Assembly (NCBI GenBank): GCA_934591745.1
Contig: CAKTPQ010000001.1
Location: 1-64,000, forward strand
DNA: 64,000 nucleotides
From: an uncultured Oscillospiraceae bacterium
GTDB lineage: Bacteria; Bacillota; Clostridia; Oscillospirales; Oscillospiraceae
Reading direction: 5' to 3'
Under the pieces are notes generated by a model that worked only from the letters and a program-made list of their open reading frames with translations, was not told the origin of the DNA and did no database searches. Position numbers and translations under genes: made by a program. Shown here in pieces: positions 51,018 through 59,366 of the stretch (its first letter is position 1; every line of letters begins with the position of its first letter).

Positions 51018-51791
51018 TCAGGCAGCCGCCTTGACCACGGAGGTGATGTGGGGGTTCACGCCCTCATACCAGTACAGGAAGCCCTCCATGTCCACGACAT
51101 CGCCCACGTTCAGGGCCTTGACAGCCTCATACACGTCGGAGCCGGGGCCGCACAGGTAGCTCTCCACCACGAAGGTGTAGATGGTGTCGTTCAGCATGAC
51201 GTTAAAGTACAGATCGTCGCCCTCGGAGCCGGAGCCGTCCCAGTTGTACAGGAACGGAGCGCCCGCGTCGTTGGAAGCTGCGACGGTCATGCCCTTGAAG
51301 GCCACCTTCTCGTTCTGGTGCTGGATCAGCTCGTCGCTGCCCAGCAGGGAGGTGACGTCCAGCGCGTCATAGACCTTGGTGCCCTCCAGCAGTTCGCAGG
51401 TAGCGTCGATGATCTCCACCTCGCCGGACCACTCGGCCTTATAGCCGCTGACGCGGATCTTGGCGCCCTCTACCAGCATGGAGTCGTAATCCTCCTTGCT
51501 GCAGGGCATGTTGTACAGGAAGTACGCGCCGTCATCGGCCTGGGTGTAGAACGTGGCCACGCCGACGCCGTCCTTCTCCCACCAGCCCTGGCGGGCCTGG
51601 ATGTAGGTCTCCACGGTGACGGGGGAATCCACAGCGGCCGCGTCGAACTCCGCGTGGGTCATGACAGTAACGGCGGCGTCGCCGTCGTCGTCGGGGGTAT
51701 CCGGCGTATCAGGCTCCGTGTTGGTCTGGCCGCAGCCGACGATGGACAGCGCCATTACCAGCGCCAGCAGCAGGGTAAAAAGCTTTTTCAT
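51018..51791 (-). CDS. lipoprotein with repeated OB-like domain, unknown function
   Basis: The 257-residue protein has a lipoprotein signal (MKKLFTLLLALVMALSIVGC, lipidation at Cys20), a Thr/Pro/Asp linker, and a soluble part. In the latter two similar strands can be seen (VTVETYIQARQGWW ... and KVAFKGMTVAASND ...), which suggests duplicated OB-like barrels. AGGAGTAACAAC precedes the ATG. It has its own promoter behind the sugar ABC operon. The function is unknown. Confidence 0.8.
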   Translation of the reverse strand: MKKLFTLLLALVMALSIVGCGQTNTEPDTPDTPDDDGDAAVTVMTHAEFDAAAVDSPVTVETYIQARQGWWEKDGVGVATFYTQADDGAYFLYNMPCSKEDYDSMLVEGAKIRVSGYKAEWSGEVEIIDATCELLEGTKVYDALDVTSLLGSDELIQHQNEKVAFKGMTVAASNDAGAPFLYNWDGSGSEGDDLYFNVMLNDTIYTFVVESYLCGPGSDVYEAVKALNVGDVVDMEGFLYWYEGVNPHITSVVKAAA

Positions 51792-51830
51792 GTTGTTACT
51801 CCTCTTTTTTGTACCATCGGAATGGTGAAT

Positions 51831-51861
51831 GGGACGGGTGTTGTTTCGCACACCCGTCCCA
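51831..51861 (-). terminator. terminator of the sugar ABC operon
   Basis: GGGACGGGTGT pairs with ACACCCGTCCC around a 9-base loop. It lies between the binding-protein stop and the lipoprotein gene. Confidence 0.65.
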
Positions 51862-51888
51862 TTATAACGCATTCTGCCAATAAATCAA
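51861..51888 (-). promoter_or_regulatory. promoter of the lipoprotein gene
   Basis: On the minus strand TTGATT (51888-51883) and TATAAT (51866-51861) are 16 bases apart, overlapping the stop of the upstream binding-protein gene. The operon terminator hairpin immediately follows the -10, so the lipoprotein mRNA would begin with it. Confidence 0.5.
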
Positions 51889-53480
51889 TGCCTGTTTCGC
51901 TTTTTCACAAGCTGTACGCCGCCGTAGACACCCATCAGTGCCCATGTGCAGCCCAGCGTGATGAGCAGTGCCTTCGCCGAAGCGGGGAGCGGCCCCAGGT
52001 CTTCACTGCCGGCGGACAGGGCACCCTGCTGGTCCAGCCGGTACAGGGATGTGACATTGTCGCACAGCTTTACCATGTAGGATGCATCCACCGTTTCCTT
52101 GCGGCGGACGGACTTGGTCACATCCTCGATGAGCTGTCCCGCAGCGTTCCGCAGGGAGGCGGAGCCATTGTACACCGGGGTGGTGAACGTGTTGTCCACG
52201 TTGTCCAGCAGCAGGAGGGAGGCCTTGAGCTTCACGTCGTAGTGCAGATGGTCATCCTCACCCGCCCGGGCCAGATAGTCCTGATAGGCGGCGTCCTGCC
52301 GGGCCTTGGAGGTGACGGGAACATAGCCCTCCGTCTGGGCATAGGCGATCTGGACGTCGTTGGTCAGCAGATACTGGGCGAACAGCCATGAGGCCAGCAC
52401 CTCCTGGGGATCGTCCTTGTTGAACACGCACACCGACGGGCCTTGGGAGATCATCTGCGGGTGGTCGGGGTCGAACTGGGGCACTGTCATCACCGCCGTC
52501 TCAAAGTCCACATACTTGTCGGCGCTGATGTCGCTCAGCGGCGCGTGGGAACCCATCCAGGTGGCGCCGGCGGTGGAGTCCACCGCGAACAGGCACTGTC
52601 CCGCGTTCAGAAAATTGGCGGGATAACCGGAGATCTTGAACGTGGAGAACGCGCCGCTGGCGGTGTGGGCCGCGATACCGTACAGCAGCTCCTCCGTAGT
52701 GTCATTGAATATCTGTACCTCACCGCCGGCGGTGGAATAGCCCGCGCCTTTCTGGCGCAGCATCTGGATCATCATGTTGTCCGTGGATTTATAGATGAAG
52801 GGCAGCAGCACCTCCTGCCCGTTGACGGCGAAGGTGCCGTCGGGGTTTTTGGCGGCGGCCGCCGCATCGGACACCTCCCACACAAAGTCCCACGTCAGCG
52901 TCTCCGGCAGCTCATAGCCCAGCGCCTCCACATACGTTTTGTTCACATAACACGCCTCGGTGGAGCGCATGAACGGCACGGCGTAGTGGCTGCCGGAGAA
53001 GCTGCACTCCTCCAGAAACTGCGGGATCATCTCCTCCAACGTGGGGGCGTCGTACCGCAGGGCGCTGCCGCCCAGCCCGTACTGCTCGTCGGCGAACAGG
53101 CCGTCCAGCGGCGTCACCACATTGGCGCCGGTGAGGTAGGTGGCGATGTGGTCGGGGTAGGTGATGCACACGTTGGGCGTGGTGTTGGTGGCGATATTGG
53201 TGATCACGTCGTTGTAGATCTTACCGTAGTCGGTGTACAGCCGCAGCCGCACGGAGATATTGGGGTACAGCGCCTGAAAATCGTCGATGGCCTTGTTGTA
53301 GATATCCACCTGCGTCTTGTTGGTGTCGTTCTTGGCCCAGAACGTGATCTCGTACTGCCGAGACTCGTCAAAGCTGTCCGGCACGGAGAAGGCGTTCTGC
53401 CCACGGGAGCCGTGGCACCCGCACAGCGTCAGCAGGGCGGCCAGCGCCAGCGTCAGCGCGGCGATACGCAGATGCCTCAT
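51885..53480 (-). CDS. sugar-type ABC substrate-binding lipoprotein with a C-terminal membrane anchor
   Basis: The 531-residue protein has a lipoprotein signal (Cys22, LTLCGCHG). A family 1 solute-binding fold follows (YEITFWAKNDTNKTQVDIYN ... NVCITYPDHIATYL ... ISGYPANFLNAGQCLFAVDS), as in UgpB/MalE-like receptors. Unusually it ends with a hydrophobic helix (about 502-524, LLITLGCTWALMGVYGGVQL) and a basic tail KKRNRH, so it is anchored at both ends. It overlaps the upstream permease gene by four bases and is the last gene of the importer operon. Confidence 0.9.
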   Translation of the reverse strand: MRHLRIAALTLALAALLTLCGCHGSRGQNAFSVPDSFDESRQYEITFWAKNDTNKTQVDIYNKAIDDFQALYPNISVRLRLYTDYGKIYNDVITNIATNTTPNVCITYPDHIATYLTGANVVTPLDGLFADEQYGLGGSALRYDAPTLEEMIPQFLEECSFSGSHYAVPFMRSTEACYVNKTYVEALGYELPETLTWDFVWEVSDAAAAAKNPDGTFAVNGQEVLLPFIYKSTDNMMIQMLRQKGAGYSTAGGEVQIFNDTTEELLYGIAAHTASGAFSTFKISGYPANFLNAGQCLFAVDSTAGATWMGSHAPLSDISADKYVDFETAVMTVPQFDPDHPQMISQGPSVCVFNKDDPQEVLASWLFAQYLLTNDVQIAYAQTEGYVPVTSKARQDAAYQDYLARAGEDDHLHYDVKLKASLLLLDNVDNTFTTPVYNGSASLRNAAGQLIEDVTKSVRRKETVDASYMVKLCDNVTSLYRLDQQGALSAGSEDLGPLPASAKALLITLGCTWALMGVYGGVQLVKKRNRH

Positions 53481-54352
53481 CCCTTGGTGCCCCCTCTCGA
53501 AACGCCCTCCATGATCTTATTGCGGAACAGGAGGAACAGCACGATCAGCGGCACGGAGATGACCACCACCGCCGCCATCATGGCGGGGATGTTCTCCCGT
53601 CCGAAGCCGTTTTCACGGATGGCCTGGATGCCGTTGGACACCAGGAAGCAGTTCTCATCGTCGGTGATGAGCCGGGGCCACACATAGGAGTTCCAGCACT
53701 CGATGACTTTCAGGATGACGATGGTCACCACCGTGGGCCGGCAGATGGGCAGCATCACCTTCCACAGGTACTTGAAGTCGGAGGTGCCGTCCACCTTAGC
53801 GGCATAGTACAGCTCATCGGGGATCTGTGCGAAATTCTCCTTCAGGAGATAGATGTAGAACACCGATGTCACTGACGGCAGGATGAGGCCCCAGAATGTG
53901 TTGCGCAGACCCGCGTCCGTGATGGTGACGAAGTTGGTGATGATGACCAGTTCGTTGGGGATCATCATCAGTGCCAGAAAGCATGTAAAGGCAATGTGCT
54001 TGCCGCGGAAATCAAGCCGTGCGAAGGCGAACGCCGCCAGGGTGATGACCGCCAGCATGATGGCGGTGGTGGCCGCGGTGAAGATCACCGTGTTCAGGAA
54101 GTACCGGCCCAGCGGCACGGCGGTAAAAGCGTCCCGGTAGTTCTGCAGGGTAGGGGACAGGGTAAAGAACGCCGGGATGCGCTCGGCGCTGTATGCGCTG
54201 TAACTTTTCACGGAGGTCAGCACCATCCAGTAGAACGGGAACAGCACGATGACGGCCCACAGGGCCAGCAGCACGTAGGTGACGGCGCGGCGCACCGCTC
54301 TGCGGCGGCGGGCGGCCAGTTCGATCTGCTTGTAATCGGTATGGGAGTCCAC
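53477..54352 (-). CDS. sugar ABC transporter permease (MalG/UgpE type)
   Basis: The 291-residue membrane protein has six segments and the EAA loop YYAAKVDGTSDFKYLWKVML (about 195-215) for ATPase contact. The start is taken as GTG at 54352, with GAGAGGAGG seven bases upstream; the longer frame runs antisense into the next gene. It pairs with the permease encoded just upstream. Confidence 0.93.
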   Translation of the reverse strand: MDSHTDYKQIELAARRRRAVRRAVTYVLLALWAVIVLFPFYWMVLTSVKSYSAYSAERIPAFFTLSPTLQNYRDAFTAVPLGRYFLNTVIFTAATTAIMLAVITLAAFAFARLDFRGKHIAFTCFLALMMIPNELVIITNFVTITDAGLRNTFWGLILPSVTSVFYIYLLKENFAQIPDELYYAAKVDGTSDFKYLWKVMLPICRPTVVTIVILKVIECWNSYVWPRLITDDENCFLVSNGIQAIRENGFGRENIPAMMAAVVVISVPLIVLFLLFRNKIMEGVSRGGTKG

Positions 54353-54366
54353 AGCGTCGCCTCCTC

Positions 54367-55257
54367 TCAATAGTGGACGTGCTTCCGGCTCACCAGCAGG
54401 TTGATGCAGGTGATGGTCAGCACGATAGCGAACAGGATGATGGCCGCCGCCGACGCGAAGGACGGGTAGCCGCCGGAGTCGCCGTACAGCATGTCGTAGA
54501 CATAGCCCACCATGGTGTTCATCTGGGCGGCGTTCAGATCCACGCCGAACAGAGCCACCGCGTCGCTGTACGCTTTGAACGCGCCGATGAAGCCGGTGAT
54601 GACCAGATAGAAGATCATGGGAGAGATCATGGGCAGGGTGATGCGGGTGAAGATGCGCCAGCGGGGCGTACCGTCGATGCGGGCGGCGTTGTAGTAGTCC
54701 TGCTTCACCGAGGCCAGCGCGCTGGTGAGGATCAGGATCTTGAAGGGCAGTACCACCCACACGGTGTAAAAGCACAGCACGAACATCTTGGCCCAGTACG
54801 GCCCGGCGATGAAGTCCACGCCGGGGCTGCCGAACCAGTGGAGCATCACGTTCACCAGACCGTCGGTATAGGCGGTCTTCTTAAACAGGATCATAAACAC
54901 CAGACCCACCGCCAGCGTGTTGGTGACATAGGGCAGGAAGTACACGGTCTGGAACAGGCTCCGCAGCTTTTCAATGGAGCTGAGGCCCAGTGAGATCAGC
55001 AGGGCAAGGCCTGTGGACACCGGTACGGTGATGATGACGAGGATAAACGTGTTTTTCAGTGCCTGCAGGAAGTAGGGATCCCGCAGCACATAGCGGTAGT
55101 TGAACAGGCCCACGCCGGAAAACGTCTGGGACGCGGAGTTGTACCCCTCCTCAAAGGAGTACACGAACACGTCCACCAGCGGGTAGACCATGAACACGCC
55201 CAGAAAGGCGATGGCCGGCAGCAGGTACAGCCAGGCCTTGGCATTCCGATTGTCCAT
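54367..55257 (-). CDS. sugar ABC transporter permease (MalF/UgpA type)
   Basis: The 296-residue protein has six hydrophobic segments, starting WLYLLPAIAFLGVFMVYPLV. Its EAA loop is YYNAARIDGTPRWRIFTRIT. It is the first permease of the pair and lies four bases after the ATPase gene. Confidence 0.94.
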   Translation of the reverse strand: MDNRNAKAWLYLLPAIAFLGVFMVYPLVDVFVYSFEEGYNSASQTFSGVGLFNYRYVLRDPYFLQALKNTFILVIITVPVSTGLALLISLGLSSIEKLRSLFQTVYFLPYVTNTLAVGLVFMILFKKTAYTDGLVNVMLHWFGSPGVDFIAGPYWAKMFVLCFYTVWVVLPFKILILTSALASVKQDYYNAARIDGTPRWRIFTRITLPMISPMIFYLVITGFIGAFKAYSDAVALFGVDLNAAQMNTMVGYVYDMLYGDSGGYPSFASAAAIILFAIVLTITCINLLVSRKHVHY

Positions 55258-55261
55258 GGCG

Positions 55262-56365
55262 TCACCTCAGGGTGCAGTCCAGCCGGGCCTGCGTCTCCCG
55301 GTGGAACAGGAACACCTTGCGGGGCTTCAGGGCAAAGCACACCGTGTCCCGCGCCGTATCCACACGGCTCTCGGTGTTGATGATGGCCCGGATAGCGGCG
55401 TTCTCGCAGTCCGGATGGGTGCATACCACGCTGATGTCCCGGCCCATGACCTCTACCCGATCCAGTCTGCAGGCGAGGGGGCCGTCATCGGCCAGCACGA
55501 AGCCCTCCGGACGGACGGCGGCGTATACCGGCTGGTCGCCGCAGCTCTCCGCCTCCAGCACCGCCGCATCGCCTATGTACAGCTTACCGCCCTGAATGCG
55601 CCCTGCAAAGACGTGGATGGGCGGTGTGCCCAGAAATTTAGCCACGAACAGGTTCACAGGATTGTCGTAGACGTCCTGGGGCTTACCGATCTGCTGTACC
55701 ACGCCGTCCTTCATCACCACGATCATGTCGGAGATGCTCATAGCCTCCTCCTGATCGTGGGTGACGAACACAGTGGTCACGCTGGTCTGCCGCTGGATGC
55801 GGCGGATCTCCTCGCGAGTCTGGAGCCGCAGCCGTGCGTCCAGATTGGACAGCGGCTCGTCCAGCAGCAGTACCCGGGGCCGCTTCACCAGCGCACGGGC
55901 AATGGCCACGCGCTGCTGCTGTCCGCCGGACAGCTCGCTGGGCTTGCGGTCCATCAGCCCCTCCAGCTGCACCAGTCTGGCCGCGTCCAGCGCCCGCTCC
56001 TCCATCTCCGCTTTGGTGAGCTTGTCCGCGCCCCGCAGGTTTTCCAGCGGGAACGTGATGTTCTGCCGCACCGTCAGGTGGGGGTACAGGGCGTAGTTCT
56101 GGAACACCAGCCCCACACCCCGGTTCTCCGGCGGCAGATGGGTCACATCGTCCCCGCCGAAGAAGATCTGCCCTTCCGTAGGCGTCAGCAGGCCGCTGAT
56201 GAGGTTCAGCGCCGTGCTCTTGCCGCAGCCGGAGGGGCCAAGCAGCCCGATGAGCTGTCCGTCGGGGATCTCAAACGTGAAGTCATTGACGGCGATGACG
56301 TCGCCGCCCGCTTTTTTGTTGCGGTTGGGGAACTTCTTGGTCAGATGTTGCAGCGTGACCTTCAT
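55262..56365 (-). CDS. sugar ABC transporter ATP-binding protein (UgpC/MsmX type)
   Basis: The 367-residue ATPase has Walker A GLLGPSGCGKST (about 40), signature LSGGQQQR, Walker B VLLLDEPLSNLDARLRL, H-loop FVTHDQEEAMS and a C-terminal TOBE/OB regulatory domain. It begins MKVTLQHLTKKFPNRNK, where the AAGGAG spacing fits; the longer frame is upstream non-coding. It is the first gene of the operon (ATPase, two permeases, receptor), the reverse of the common order. Confidence 0.95.
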   Translation of the reverse strand: MKVTLQHLTKKFPNRNKKAGGDVIAVNDFTFEIPDGQLIGLLGPSGCGKSTALNLISGLLTPTEGQIFFGGDDVTHLPPENRGVGLVFQNYALYPHLTVRQNITFPLENLRGADKLTKAEMEERALDAARLVQLEGLMDRKPSELSGGQQQRVAIARALVKRPRVLLLDEPLSNLDARLRLQTREEIRRIQRQTSVTTVFVTHDQEEAMSISDMIVVMKDGVVQQIGKPQDVYDNPVNLFVAKFLGTPPIHVFAGRIQGGKLYIGDAAVLEAESCGDQPVYAAVRPEGFVLADDGPLACRLDRVEVMGRDISVVCTHPDCENAAIRAIINTESRVDTARDTVCFALKPRKVFLFHRETQARLDCTLR

Positions 56366-56541
56366 GGCAGTGTCTCCTTGCCTGTATTTTGCGGCCCTCC
56401 TCCGCCGGGAGGAAAGGGCCGTCCGCGATATCCACGCTATTGTACCACAGTTCCCGACGTAAATCTCCTGTTTTTGCAAAACTTTCCGGAAAATTTTCCG
56501 CTGCCCCGTCAGGTGCCCGCCGCGCCGCCGGTACATAGAAT

Positions 56542-56567
56542 GGGGTGAGCCGTTTCCGGCTCACCCC
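56542..56567 (+). terminator. hairpin immediately upstream of cotJ
   Basis: GGGGTGAGCC pairs with GGCTCACCCC around a 6-base loop. It has no T-run, so it may be a leader structure. Just before it, CATAGAAT (56534-56541) resembles a sigma-E/sigma-K -10 but lacks a matching -35. Confidence 0.4.
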
Positions 56568-56597
56568 GATATGACCACTTCAAAGGAGGAATATCTC

Positions 56598-57104
56598 TTG
56601 TATACGGAGAGAACGACTGCCGCCGCCGCAGCGGCGCGGGACAGCGCGGCCCGCGATATGACAGCCCGCAGCGACGCGGCCTGCCGCGAGATGGACGGTC
56701 TGCTGCCCGGCACCTGCGGCAATATGGCGTTTCCCTATATCGCCATGCAGCGCGAGAACGCCCAGCGCTACGAGAACCGGGAGGCGCTGCTGCAGGGCAC
56801 GCTGTTCCCGGGGCTGGATCTGCCGTTCCGCAAGGAACTGCGTTCCCGCTTTCCCAAGGTGAACGAGGCTCTGCTGGAGCTGATGGCGCTGGACTTCGCC
56901 ATCGACGAGCTGGGGCTGTATCTGACCACCCACCCCAACGACCAGCAGGCGCTAGAGCTGTACTGGAGCTACATCCGGCTGGGCCGGGAGGGGCGCGCCA
57001 AATATGAGGAGGCCAACGGCCCGCTGCTGCAGACGGACATCACCGAGGGCAGCTTCCGCTGGCTGGATGATCCGTGGCCCTGGGACAAAGGAGGGAACGA
57101 CTGA
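56598..57104 (+). CDS. fused spore coat assembly proteins CotJA-CotJB
   Basis: In bacilli CotJA and CotJB are separate small proteins that help place the manganese-catalase-like CotJC in the spore coat. Here one 168-residue protein carries both. A CotJA-like part lies at about 38-77 (PGTCGNMAFPYIAMQ ... EALLQGTLFPGLDLPF). A CotJB part lies at about 95-163 (LMALDFAIDELGLYLTTHPN ... RWLDDPWPW). An Ala/Arg/Asp-rich head precedes them. The TTG at 56598 is eight bases after AAAGGAGG and was preferred over the ATG at 56571. Its stop overlaps the start of the cotJC fragment. Confidence 0.88.
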   Translation: MYTERTTAAAAAARDSAARDMTARSDAACREMDGLLPGTCGNMAFPYIAMQRENAQRYENREALLQGTLFPGLDLPFRKELRSRFPKVNEALLELMALDFAIDELGLYLTTHPNDQQALELYWSYIRLGREGRAKYEEANGPLLQTDITEGSFRWLDDPWPWDKGGND

Positions 57105-57220
57105 TGTTTGTCTATGAGAAGAAGCTGCAATACCCGGTGAAGATTAAAAACACAAATCCCCGGCTGGCGTCGCTGATCATCAGTCAGTATGGCGGCCCTT
57201 ACTCCGTTAAGCTACGATAG
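57104..57220 (+). pseudogene. cotJC: CotJC (manganese catalase-like coat protein), 5' fragment interrupted by an element
   Basis: The ATG overlaps the TGA of cotJAB. The first 32 residues, MFVYEKKLQYPVKIKNTNPR followed by LASLIISQYGGP, match the start of CotJC, a coat protein of about 190-200 residues. After QYGGP the reading frame turns into six unrelated residues and a stop at 57218. A serine recombinase gene ends 17 bases further on. The rest of cotJC (normally continuing DGELGASLRYL-like) is not in the window and is predicted at the far end of the element. Whether excision restores the gene cannot be seen here. Confidence 0.88.
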
Positions 57221-57222
57221 AG
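57190..57222. other. predicted attachment site (attL) inside cotJC
   Basis: Homology to CotJC ends within TATGGCGGCCC (about 57188-57198), encoding YGGP. Large serine recombinases exchange strands at a central dinucleotide, and the two GG steps in this stretch are candidates. The exact crossover cannot be fixed without the other end. Confidence 0.6.
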
Positions 57223-57236
57223 GGTAAAAAAATAGG

Positions 57237-58694
57237 TCAGTCAAGCAGGAGGCGGTAGTGGATGGTCAGCTGGTTTTGCGCCTTGTTCCAGTCGATGTGT
57301 TCGATGATGGAGCGGGCAGCGGCGCAGCGCTGCTCCAGAGTGGCGTTTTCGTTGGTGATGGTGGCCAGTGCCTGCCGAATGGCGCTGCGCATGAGCTTCG
57401 GATCACCGCGCCGGCGGTTCTCCTTCTCAGCGTCACGGATGGCATCGTCGATGCGCTGGAGCTGGGCCTGTGCCTCCTCTTTGGCCTGGCGATATTCCTC
57501 CATGGTATCAATACCGGAAAGAAAAGCTTCCCGCAGGCGCTCCAGACGGCGCTCGGTAGAAACGCGCTGGGTGCGGAGCGTAGCCATAACGTCGCCGGCT
57601 TTTTCCGTGACGCGCAGGATCTCATAGTGAAGATCATCGGCAGTGCTGGCGTCGGCCTGCAGGCGGCGGAGGATGGCATCCTTCAGAATGTCGCCATTGA
57701 TATGCTGAGACGTGGTGCAGCGGCCCCGCACATAGTTGTTGCATTTCCACCAGTTAGGCTTGGCAAAAACCATGGTGCCGCCGCAGGAGGCACAGCGGAC
57801 AAGGCCGCTGATCCAGTCCTTGTTGCTGCCGAGGGGGCGGCCGTGGTAGGGCATGGCGGCCTTGGCCTGAGCGATGCGCTGCTGGGTCTGGTTGAACAGT
57901 TCCTCGCTGACCAACGGCTCGTGCTTGCCGTCCACAAGAATGATATTGGGATCATCGAAGTTCCGGCGGGAGCGGCCGGTGGGGTTCCAGCGCAGTTTGC
58001 CGATGTACACGGGATTGCGAAGGATGTACTCTACGGTGCGGTTTTCAAAGGGGCTGCCGCGATGGGTGCGGACGCCGGCGGCGTTGAGCCAGCGGGCCAG
58101 CGTATAACAGCCCTCGCCCTCGTTGTACCGGCGGAACATCTCGCGGACATACATGGCCTCCTCCGGCGATGGCGTGAGCACATTGTCCACTACAGTATAG
58201 CCGAAAGCGGGATTGGACTGGAGCTCGCCGCGTCGGTGCTTCTCCTCCATGCCGCGCTTGACGTCCTCGGCAAGGTTGATGGAGTAATACTCGTCCATGG
58301 CCTCGATCATGGATTCCATGATGACGCCCATTTTGCCCTCGTCAATAGGCTCCTTGATGGAGATGACGTCGATCTTCAGCTGTTTGCGGAGGATGCTCTT
58401 GTAGTACACGGCGTCGTCACGGTTGCGGGCGAAGCGGGAGAACTTCCAGAGCAGGATGGCGTCAAAGGGCTTGGGCTTTGTTTTGGCGGTGGCGATGAGC
58501 CGGCGGAACTCGTCACGGCCCGTGACCTTACGGCCGGTCTTGGCCTCGTCCACAAAGACGAACTCATCCGGTACCAGGTAGTCGTTGGCGGCGGCCCACT
58601 TGCGTATCTCCACCAGCTGGGAGGCGGGGGAGAGTTCCACCTGATCGTCAGTGGAGACGCGGATGTAAGCCGCAGCGATTTTGAAATCAGTCAT
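57237..58694 (-). CDS. large serine recombinase (site-specific integrase/excisionase)
   Basis: The enzyme cuts and rejoins DNA at att sites through a serine-linked intermediate. The 485-residue protein has the resolvase domain (about 5-150; catalytic Ser14 in AAYIRVSTDDQ) and the recombinase domain (about 170-275, GYTVVDNVLTPSPEE ... ILRNPVYIGKLRWNP). Then come a zinc-ribbon (CASCGG, later CNNYVRGRC) and a coiled coil rich in Arg/Glu. The ATG at 58694 is nine bases from GGAGGTG. Its stop lies 17 bases from the truncated cotJC, the usual position of the integrase beside its att site. Confidence 0.95.
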   Translation of the reverse strand: MTDFKIAAAYIRVSTDDQVELSPASQLVEIRKWAAANDYLVPDEFVFVDEAKTGRKVTGRDEFRRLIATAKTKPKPFDAILLWKFSRFARNRDDAVYYKSILRKQLKIDVISIKEPIDEGKMGVIMESMIEAMDEYYSINLAEDVKRGMEEKHRRGELQSNPAFGYTVVDNVLTPSPEEAMYVREMFRRYNEGEGCYTLARWLNAAGVRTHRGSPFENRTVEYILRNPVYIGKLRWNPTGRSRRNFDDPNIILVDGKHEPLVSEELFNQTQQRIAQAKAAMPYHGRPLGSNKDWISGLVRCASCGGTMVFAKPNWWKCNNYVRGRCTTSQHINGDILKDAILRRLQADASTADDLHYEILRVTEKAGDVMATLRTQRVSTERRLERLREAFLSGIDTMEEYRQAKEEAQAQLQRIDDAIRDAEKENRRRGDPKLMRSAIRQALATITNENATLEQRCAAARSIIEHIDWNKAQNQLTIHYRLLLD

Positions 58695-58781
58695 GGGGAG
58701 TTTCACCTCCTGACAATTACCAGAACTTACTTGAAGACTTTCGAGCGTTTCGCCTCTACAATTTTTGCGGAGGTGTTACGC

Positions 58782-59366
58782 ATGAACTACAAAGAGTATC
58801 AATATTCCCGCAATGCGGCATGGCAGTTGCTTATCGACTGCTGCGTGACAGAGTTGCCAGTCAAGGTTTCCGATATCTGCCGGATGATCGGCGTGCCAGT
58901 GCGGGTGGGACCGTCGCCGTCCGGCGGCGACGGGTGCTGCCTGATGGTAGGTGGTAGACCGGTGATTCTGGTTTCAGAGGGGGCCATACCAACCCGCCAG
59001 AGGTTCACAGCTGCCCATGAATTAGGTCATCTGATATTGGGTCATGTGGGGCACAGCGGACTTATAAACCGTGAACCGTCGCCGCAGGATAATCCCATCG
59101 AACAGGCGGCCAATGTGTTTGCGTCGCGCCTGCTGGCGCCCGCCTGTGTCCTGTGGGGGTGCGGCGTGGAATCGGCGCAGGAGATCGCGGCCCTGTGCGA
59201 CATCAGTGAGCAAGCTGCCACCTTGCGATGGCAGCGGATGCGGGAATTGTACCGACGGGGCAAGTTTTTGAATCATCCGTTGGAACGGAAGGTGTACGCA
59301 CAGTTCAGAGAATATATAGAGACACATCGGATCAGAGATCCATTTTCTCTGGCAGACAATCAATAA
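58782..59366 (+). CDS. ImmA/IrrE-type metallopeptidase
   Basis: ImmA-type proteases cleave phage or ICE repressors to induce excision. The 194-residue protein has the zinc motif HELGHLILGH (79-88) followed by NPIEQAANVFASRLLAP, the DUF955 hallmark. GCGGAGGTG precedes the ATG at 58782; the much longer frame upstream is antisense to the recombinase. It is divergent from the recombinase and its 3' end overlaps the convergent repressor gene by 35 bases, so the pair is physically linked to its likely substrate. Confidence 0.93.
   Translation: MNYKEYQYSRNAAWQLLIDCCVTELPVKVSDICRMIGVPVRVGPSPSGGDGCCLMVGGRPVILVSEGAIPTRQRFTAAHELGHLILGHVGHSGLINREPSPQDNPIEQAANVFASRLLAPACVLWGCGVESAQEIAALCDISEQAATLRWQRMRELYRRGKFLNHPLERKVYAQFREYIETHRIRDPFSLADNQ

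Noticed and set aside
56505..56541. sigma-E promoter before cotJ
   Set aside because: CATAGAAT resembles a -10, but no GKMATATT-like -35 is found 14 bases upstream. It is kept only as a remark.
57258..58781. N-terminal extension of the ImmA-type gene across the recombinase
   Set aside because: It is antisense to the recombinase, and the ATG at 58782 has a good ribosome site and gives the normal family length.
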